From Cerrena zonata (taxonomy: Eukaryota > Basidiomycota > Agaricomycetes > Polyporales > Cerrenaceae): a DNA stretch of 64,000 nucleotides. Below, piece after piece: positions 57,300 through 64,000 of the stretch (the stretch's first letter is position 1; every line of letters starts with the position of its first letter). Made by a program: the position numbers and the translations under genes. Where the stretch lies: the NCBI GenBank assembly GCA_038087015.1, contig JASBNA010000012.1, positions 186,001 through 250,000 on the forward strand. Reading direction: 5' to 3'. The notes beneath the pieces are model-generated. The model saw nothing but the letters and a program-made list of their open reading frames with translations. It was not told the origin of the DNA and searched no databases.

Positions 57300-60200
57300 T
57301 TACTCATCGTAAAATCCACCCATGGCTCTCACAGCTTCAGCCAATCGTTTGTAGTCCCTCAGCAGCTCACCCACTTCCGAGATCTTCAAATCGTCCGCCG
57401 TACACTGCAAGAACTTAGGGTTCGGAGGAGCTATACGGATAGATACGGGGGAAGCGCCACGTGAAGAGACTGGGGTCTCGAATCGATTGTACGTGTGCGT
57501 GGTTGATGCGCCGGAAGGGTGGTGAGGCACTAACAGGGATGATCGGCGAGAAGCCGGAGGAGATGGCTGTTCAAGAAGAGAGGAGAAGGTTCGTCAGTTA
57601 GATAACAGGAATAAGAAATCGTTCATGTAATAGTTGGGAAAGGGTTCGACGACTATAGGTTAAAGGGTTAAAGAGTCGGAATGGGAAGAGTACTTACTTT
57701 GTTCGAATCGCCTGGAGCAGATTGCGAAAGTCTTGACAACCCTGGCATACTCGCCAACCGGTCGGTTAGACTCTTCCTCCCAACTCCACCGGGACCAGCA
57801 GCCATTCGTTTCTTCGTCCTCCGTTTCCCACTTCGATTACTCATCATACTCTCGAAGCTCCTGATACTCCTCGCATCATATTCCCCTTCCTCTTCCTCTT
57901 CAGAGCCTTCCTCATCTTCATCTTCATCGCCACTGGCTTCTGAAGACGAAGTAGCATCTTCGACCCGGATTGACCTACTGGATGCAGGTCGAGAAGGCAC
58001 TTCAACCAGTTGTTGGCCAGATTCTTCATCTTTCTTCACCACCGCCTTAGCCACGGAGCCCGGTAGTGATGCTGCGAGACTGGCTATAGAGAATCCCGTA
58101 TCTCGACGAAGCAAACCGAATCCTGGTCTGGTGGCGTTCCACGGGGCAGCGTCAGGCGAATGCGGTGAAGTCACATCCTCAGAGCCAGGAAGGAATGCCC
58201 GAAGAACTCCGAATGAAGAGTCGACGACTCCGGAAATAACTTTATTCGCTGATCCTGCAATGGCGTCGACTTGTTGCTCGACTCGTCCGCGAAGACTGGG
58301 TTGAGCGGTACGTGGAGATGAATTTTCGGAGCCAATGCGTAACGGGATAGGTGTCAGTTCAGCAGCACTGTAAATCAAATGGAGCATCAGTATCGTATCC
58401 TCGAAGTAAAAAGTCAAGAGTAACAAAGAACGAGGGTGAAATGCACAGAGCGCATGCGTCTGTACGTGCACTCTGTACCCCACACATTGTCGAAGCGTGG
58501 ACAAGTCAATGAAAGGAAGACACGCACCTGATTACGCTCTTCTCTTTCTCACCTAGACCCAAGGCAGCCAGATCGACATTCTCGAGGAACTCCGCCACCG
58601 CAAGAAGATTGATCAAGCAATAGCTCTCTTCGCCACCTACCGCTTGGTTCCTAAACCTCTGGGTATAGAGTAAATGTGAGACGAGTCGTGGTGGATTGGC
58701 TTTTACCACGGCGAAGATCATGAGTGGAAGGATAATATCTCCCGAAACGGGGGTAGGCGTGTGAGGAGGAATTGGAGATATTGTCAATTTGGGTGAACGG
58801 GTGCGATCTGGCACTTCCACTGTCAGATTACTTCCTGACCTTCCGGTGGTATTAGCAGTGACAGATGAACTGTCACCAGGAGGTGTAGCCGTATCGGGTG
58901 CTATCGCCTTCAAGGTCTCGCATGAAGAAAACTCTTCACTTGGAGACGTAACCATCTCGCCCGAATCATGCAAGACCATCGGAGGAGAAGTAGAACCAGA
59001 AGACTGGGGTGCTTCTGTAGAAACCTTGACATCTTCATCTTCATCCTCTACCATTCGTTTCGCAAATGACGAGGCTCTAGGCGTCTTGTCATCTAATACG
59101 TCTACTTCCTCATCATCGGACTTCAGCCGAATCGGCGGAAGTCGTCCAAGACCATCTACAATGAGGTAGGGTGATAGTACCAATACCACAAACGGATCAG
59201 TGAATGATGAAAGTCGAACATACCTACGATGATCTTGTGCGCAGCAACAAGTACGGAGGCTTTATCTGCCGGTGCTCTGCATGCAGTATCGAGTTGGGTC
59301 AAGGCTGAAGCGACATGAGCACGGTAAGCATTCATTTGCCGCAACAGATTTGGGATCGTGGTTTCCTGACTTACTTTCGCCGCAAGCGTGGATGACAGCC
59401 GCTACTTCCGGACCAGCTTTTCCTACTTCGACACCAAGGTGACCCAAAGTAAGATCCAACAGGTTGACTGCCGCAATCCGGCTTGACAACGCTTCATCAT
59501 GGCTCGCATCGTCAGATGAAGGTTGCAAGAACAGCCTACATCGCCGTGTCTTTCAAATTGGACGCCACCGCAAAGTCAGTCAAGTATACACGTACCTGTC
59601 GTAAAACAACGAGCATATTGTTCGCTCAACTGCCTCCATCACTTCATGCACCCGTTTCTCCTTTTGATCTTCCGCCGTCTCCTCGACATCTTTCTCCTTT
59701 TCATCAAACACATCAACAGTTCTTTCATCTGAGCTCGTATTGGCACTATCTGAGGCTGTCGTAGCACTGCCGTTCAAATGTTGCACGATGCCTCGACCAA
59801 AACCTCGACCGGAACCCCACTTTCTCCGCGTCAGCTCTTCTTCGAGATCAGCGTAGAATTCCTGGAATTTCTGTCCAACACCTTCCATTCCATCTTCGGA
59901 TATGGGACCCGTGCCGATAGCGTAACCACCTGCGTTAGGGCTTGCAGTAGGCTCTTCGACCTTTCCTAATTTGCTTTTCGGTTTCGTCTTTACATACGGA
60001 ACGAGACCGAGGCGCGTAGCAAAATCTTCTACTCGTTCTGCTACCCAACTAGGAGCATTCCCTAGTTCGGCTCGAATATCTGAGTGCAGTGACCGCATGA
60101 AGGCTCGTGCTACATCTCGGAAATTAATTCGTTTAGCACTAGTAAATGCAGGAACTCCGATAACCTGTTCAGTCGAGCCATCTGATACCGTTGTAGCATC

Positions 60201-61422
60201 TGGTGAGGTAGGTAGCTGTGCCGCGGGAATGGTAGGACTAGGAGGAGTGGCAGGCGCAGCACGTCCAAATAATGATGCAAACGGATTGGCTAGTCGAGAA
60301 GCTGCCGTGTGTGACGGGGAGCCTGTAACATTAAGTGACGAAGAGCGCGCTGCTGCGGGGCGAGGGGGGAGAGGTGGCTTGTTTGGTGAACCAGCGGGAG
60401 AAGGCCGAGGTGGGAGAGGTAGTGAGGGATGATGTGAAGGCAAAATATATGTGGGATATACTATATTAGGTCCAGTTGGTACCTTGGTCGTGAATGGAGA
60501 TGAAGGGGATGTAGGCAATGGCGGCCCAATCTCGGGGGGTATAGCGGCGATGAAATCTGGTAAAGGAGGTAAGGAAGTAAGGGCGGAGCTTCTCGTCGCG
60601 GGGTTGAGGATTGCTTGAAATTGTTTCGAGGACGGGTCTAGTGTAGAACGGAAGGTCAAAGTTTCTCTGCGAAGAGACTATTAGCTTGTTCACAGAGTTG
60701 CAAGGCCAGTTTATGGTTTATAGTGTATTTGAAAAATGACGTACTCTATCAGATGTCCTCGAAGGCCTGAAAGGGTAATAATGGGAGCATTATCTCTGGA
60801 AGGACCATCGGCTAATACGATATGATCTCTCAAAAATTCAGTCGTAATTCGGTCATTTGAAGAATGAACTTCCAGCGGAAGCATCAAAGTAGCCTATAGT
60901 TCAAATATTAGATGACACGCAAGACCGATCATTCATACACACCTTGTAAGTAGATATTGCCGTCCATATCTCATTCCATTCAGCACTATGGCTAGTCTCC
61001 GTACTGAGCCTCTCTAGAATCGCCCATCCGGTACTAGAAGTGTCAAGACCGCCCTTCTGAGCGGCTGCCTTCAAGTTCATGAGTTGCAATTTAGTCGTAG
61101 CATCTCCTTGAAACGTAGACTGCTGTGGTGATACTTGAATACTGGATTGCATTGCCGTGCCCGTAGTTACAGACGCAGCTGCGGCGCCCCTCTGCCTAGG
61201 CGTGTATGGTACATAGCGCGGTGCGGGCGTCGTGTTAGAGGTTGGGGACGTATCATGATGGGAGGTGGTAGATGATATTGAAGAAGCGGAAGAAGCGGGT
61301 GGTGGAGACAGAAGAGGGTGAGCGGTGAGGGATTCGTGAGATGTATTTCGATTCATCTGGCTCCCTTGAAGCCGACCAATCGAGCCTGGAGCGAAGAGAG
61401 CACTATCCCGCTTCGAAGTCAT
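57300..61422 (-). CDS. VPS9-domain Rab guanine nucleotide exchange factor
   Basis: Likely activator of Rab5/Vps21-type GTPases on endosomes. Start MTSKRDSALFAPGSIGRLQG at 61422 (an in-frame ATG also at 61467). A disordered N-terminus leads to a segment TLMLPLEVHSSNDRITTEFL, then long Pro-rich linkers (PPLPPRPAA). The VPS9 region is contained in ICSLFYDRLFLQPSSDDASH, EALSSRIAAVNLLDLTLGHL, TLTQLDTACRAPADKASVLV, ILPLMIFAVVKANPPRLVSH, VGGEESYCLINLLAVAEFLE and NVDLAALGLGEKEK. A Ser/Glu-rich C-terminal part ends RLAEAVRAMGGFYDE at 57300. It is over 1,000 aa, larger than yeast Vps9. Multi-exon; joins checked stay in frame. Confidence 0.85.
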
Positions 61423-61726
61423 ACCTGCAGCCCTTGGAAACGAATGATCTATCAACTCTCTGCACAACGTTCATGAGCATATAGTAGATGATCATAGATC
61501 GAATGAAACTCACATAAGAACCCTCTCTAATTAGTACTAGTACTATCACAAGATTCAAGCTCACAACTCAACGCCAGGCTAACAATCGTGTTACTGAAGA
61601 ATTCTCGTTGCCTCGAGTTACCTACGATTCAACATATCACTACCCTTCCCTTTTATTCATCATTGCATATATGCTCACCTTCAGAAGTCTTCTTATCTGA
61701 AATGGTAGGAGGGAGGAGGGCAGTAA

Positions 61727-62961
61727 GTGGACGCTTGGTACGCGTGTTACAGCATCATCATGATTATGGGCGCTCAGACCAAGTATATGCTGCTCAAGTT
61801 CTTGCCTTATGCCTCCAAGTTCAAGGAATTACTGAGTAGATGTAAGTCACAGCCCACAAGCGCATACATAACGGCGAGCTCAAGAAGATGTCCATTGTTC
61901 TCCGTCACTTATACGTTTATAGGAGTTTTGTCTCAGATTAGGCACATGGAAGGCGAACCATCAAAACCTTTCGCCACTCGAATACCCAAATTCGACTATA
62001 AGAACCACAATGGGTTCACAGACTCAGTGGCACAAACTCTTCGTGGAGAACGTCTAGGAGCTCGAGAGCTAAATCCTGGAGTCTCCGCCTCCGAACTCGA
62101 GTATATCGAAAGCAGGATGTCTCGAGACGTCGTTGACCGACACCGCTTCGTTGGAGATTTCATGGAACTCCGCGGGGACTACTTCCCTAGGTACGATTTG
62201 AAACATGATCATCCTTACTGTTCCAACTAACCTAACTCAAATAGCTTAGAAGAGATGAAAAGGGTCAATACCGAAGGAGGGACTAGTGCCTCTCTCCTGC
62301 GACAAATCAAGAAAACGCGCGAACGGCATCGCGATGATTTATCACGGCTCTTCGATTTGCAAACACAGGACTATATAGAGGAGGCTATAGACCAGTACGC
62401 ATCAAAAGACGATGCAATCATGATCCCAGATATCGACGTGTGTCCATCTGTTTCGACTATACGCGCCTGACCTGATTCATCTGTGTTCCGCATCCCACAG
62501 AGGTTCTATTCAGCACTGCGAAAGACGGACGTGCCACTGTTGACGTCGCAAATATCTCAATTTGAAGCTCTGCGATGGAGTTATATAAAGACCTTGACAC
62601 CTCTCGTTCGACAGTACAACGAGACACTGAATAAAGAGAAAGACCCCAGACTCCGACGGAACCAATTCCCTCTCAACGTTTCGGAGTTCCGCAGGATGGT
62701 AGACAAGGAGATGCAATACAAGATTGCGAAGATTCTCACGCAGGATGTCGCAGGTCAGGATCGACTGTTGCAACGCTATGGCTGGTCGTTTGACAAGCTG
62801 AAACCTGTGGATGATGAGTGTGCTTCGAATGTGAGTTCGGGTCTCGTGTCAACGAGCGATTCTAAAGGGTTTTCGATGATGTGTAGCCTCAGTTCAAGAT
62901 AGAAGTTCAGAATATTGTTCAACAGTGGGAAATCACCCACTCTGCCCCGACCAAGCCTTGA
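61727..62961 (+). CDS. Unrecognised fungal protein, start uncertain
   Basis: Coding from about 61,727 to the stop at 62961. The first part includes MIMGAQTKYMLLKFLPYASK. The body is helical and charged: IRHMEGEPSKPFATRIPKFD, VAQTLRGERLGARELNPGVS, MSRDVVDRHRFVGDFMELRG, then, after introns, LRQIKKTRERHRDDLSRLFD, RFYSALRKTDVPLLTSQISQ, LTPLVRQYNETLNKEKDPRL, DRLLQRYGWSFDKLKPVDDE and the last exon FKIEVQNIVQQWEITHSAP. The translation start is not certain; an alternative is the ATG at 61946. I recognise no family. It may be a basidiomycete-specific helical protein. Confidence 0.65.
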
Positions 62962-64000
62962 GTTGCTAATGTTTAGTCGCGCTTTGTTCTTCGTAAGTTG
63001 AAATTCTTGTATTTGACAACAAATTGCTAACGGTATAAATTAGCAAATGTATCATAGATATATCACTCTTGCCATACCTATTTGCTTTTGACAATCCACT
63101 TCTGCCCCGTGTAGCAACACCCAGTGATCCACGTATTACTTCACCACGGATGGCCGATCTAGCGTTTTGATACATGAACTCCGCTGCCTGTTTTTGAAAC
63201 TCTTCCTTTATTCATTGCGACAACTCGTAACTCTCTTTGCATTCAAACGCTCGCACATGTCCGAGAAACGCTCAAGGTTCGTCATATCCTCTCATCAACA
63301 ATCCTTGATATATGATGGGTCTCTGGCATTGGGATCATGATTATAGACGGCGTTCAGATTGATCGTCTGATGTCAATGGCGTACCTCTCTGGCAGAGATT
63401 GGTTTCTCGATCTCGTTTGCGGCATTCAAAGTGGAGCGGACATAACGGCGTAACTCGGATGGACGATCATCCTCTAGCGAAATACAAGACAACCTATATG
63501 AAGACAGCTGTTCGCCTCCATCTGTCAGATGAACTCGTTGCATGTAAGGCTCAATCCCTGTTCGTATTCGTGTTCGCCGTCGCGTCCTGTTCAATCTTTG
63601 AATACAGGGATTGATTGAGTGATCATTAACTGTGCTTGTGCGTCAGGACCTAACGCCTAGGCCCGTCCTTTTAATATCATCTTGGCCCAGGGTACAGTTT
63701 ACAGGCGTCAAGACTAGGAAACAGGTGCTAACGCATAGCCTGATAGGAACTTTGACACCTCCGGAGGTATACATCATTGACATATGCTGCATCACCGAGC
63801 ACTTTGCTCGCAATAAGTATTGTATCCTTTATCTCCGTAAGTCCATCTAAGTATCAGTTTGTGACAAGCAGATGAATGTGAAAGGGCGACCATTACTGGA
63901 ACCATGCTAGTACTCCATCGGCGAGCTTTCCAATTTTATCGCACCCTATCTTCCTCTGGTCATCTCGGAATGACTCCGTAGCATCTTTAAGGCGCCCGAT
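62962..64000 (-). CDS. Partial gene at right edge, strand uncertain
   Basis: Protein-like stretches on the minus strand suggest exons of a gene that begins beyond the window. They are ESFRDDQRKIGCDKIGKLAD (near 63,910-63,970), KDTILIASKVLGDAAYVNDV + YLRR (63,765-63,835) and SCISLEDDRPSELRRYVRST + LNAANEIEKPISARE (63,385-63,490). The second resembles the ASK..D..Y core of a cyclin box, so a Pcl-type cyclin is possible, but this is a weak inference. A plus-strand alternative starting MSEKRS at 63258 hits stops in every tested join. Boundaries cannot be fixed here. Confidence 0.35.

Noticed and set aside
63258..63614. Plus-strand gene starting MSEKRS at the right edge
   Set aside because: Each possible join after the first exon meets a stop; minus-strand stretches look more protein-like.
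1..64000. CRISPR array, rRNA, operon or bacterial-type features
   Set aside because: No spaced direct repeats or rRNA sequence seen; gene structure is eukaryotic throughout.

Overview
The window is nuclear DNA of a filamentous basidiomycete, most likely an Agaricomycete. The evidence is many short introns (about 50-70 bp, GT-AG, one GC-AG), closely packed genes on both strands, and Agaricomycete-type families: a DUF6533 membrane protein, a tandem multi-pass membrane family, and a DUF6589 protein paired with a RecQ-like helicase. Exon joins were worked out by hand from splice sites and reading frame. Where exact boundaries are quoted they keep the frame; other multi-exon genes are given as outer limits.

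Layout. 1-6,032: the 3' part of an unrecognised gene (+), a secreted chorismate mutase (-) and a DUF6533 membrane protein (-). 6,924-15,798: an 8,875-bp DNA transposon with 338-bp terminal inverted repeats that look identical and a perfect 9-bp target duplication. It carries an intact 828-aa RecQ-like helicase (+) and a convergent DUF6589 gene (-). The DUF6589 gene is broken by a 2.56-kb nested element (11,838-14,401) and by one in-frame TGA. 15,882-29,355: housekeeping genes, several sharing short divergent promoters: CWC27 cyclophilin (-) with UBC6 (+), mitoribosomal DAP3/MRPS29 (-) with CDC8 thymidylate kinase (+), MMS2 UEV (-) with HSE1 ESCRT-0 (+), then BUD20 (-). 29,942-43,000: a 1,030-aa disordered protein (-), an anoctamin/Ist2-like protein (-), a Kar3-type kinesin-14 (+) and APN2 (-). 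44,115-50,596: an aryl-alcohol-dehydrogenase-type aldo/keto reductase (+), then a decaying tandem array of one membrane protein family (two apparently intact copies, one pseudogene, one fragment). 50,912-64,000: an 84-aa two-exon gene, an SRE1/URBS1/SreA-type iron-responsive GATA factor (-), tRNA-Ser(AGA) with an intron (-), a large VPS9-domain Rab GEF (-), an unrecognised gene (+) and a partial gene at the right edge.

How the parts relate. The housekeeping genes serve general cell functions: ERAD (UBC6), splicing (CWC27), mitochondrial translation (DAP3), DNA precursor supply and repair (CDC8, MMS2, APN2), endosomal sorting (HSE1, VPS9 protein), ribosome export (BUD20) and spindle function (kinesin-14). 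They do not form one pathway. The accessory content is the transposon, the secreted chorismate mutase, the membrane protein array and the iron regulator. Single-base indels break conserved reading frames in CDC8, HSE1 and the kinesin. They are either sequence errors or real lesions, and should be resolved before those proteins are used.
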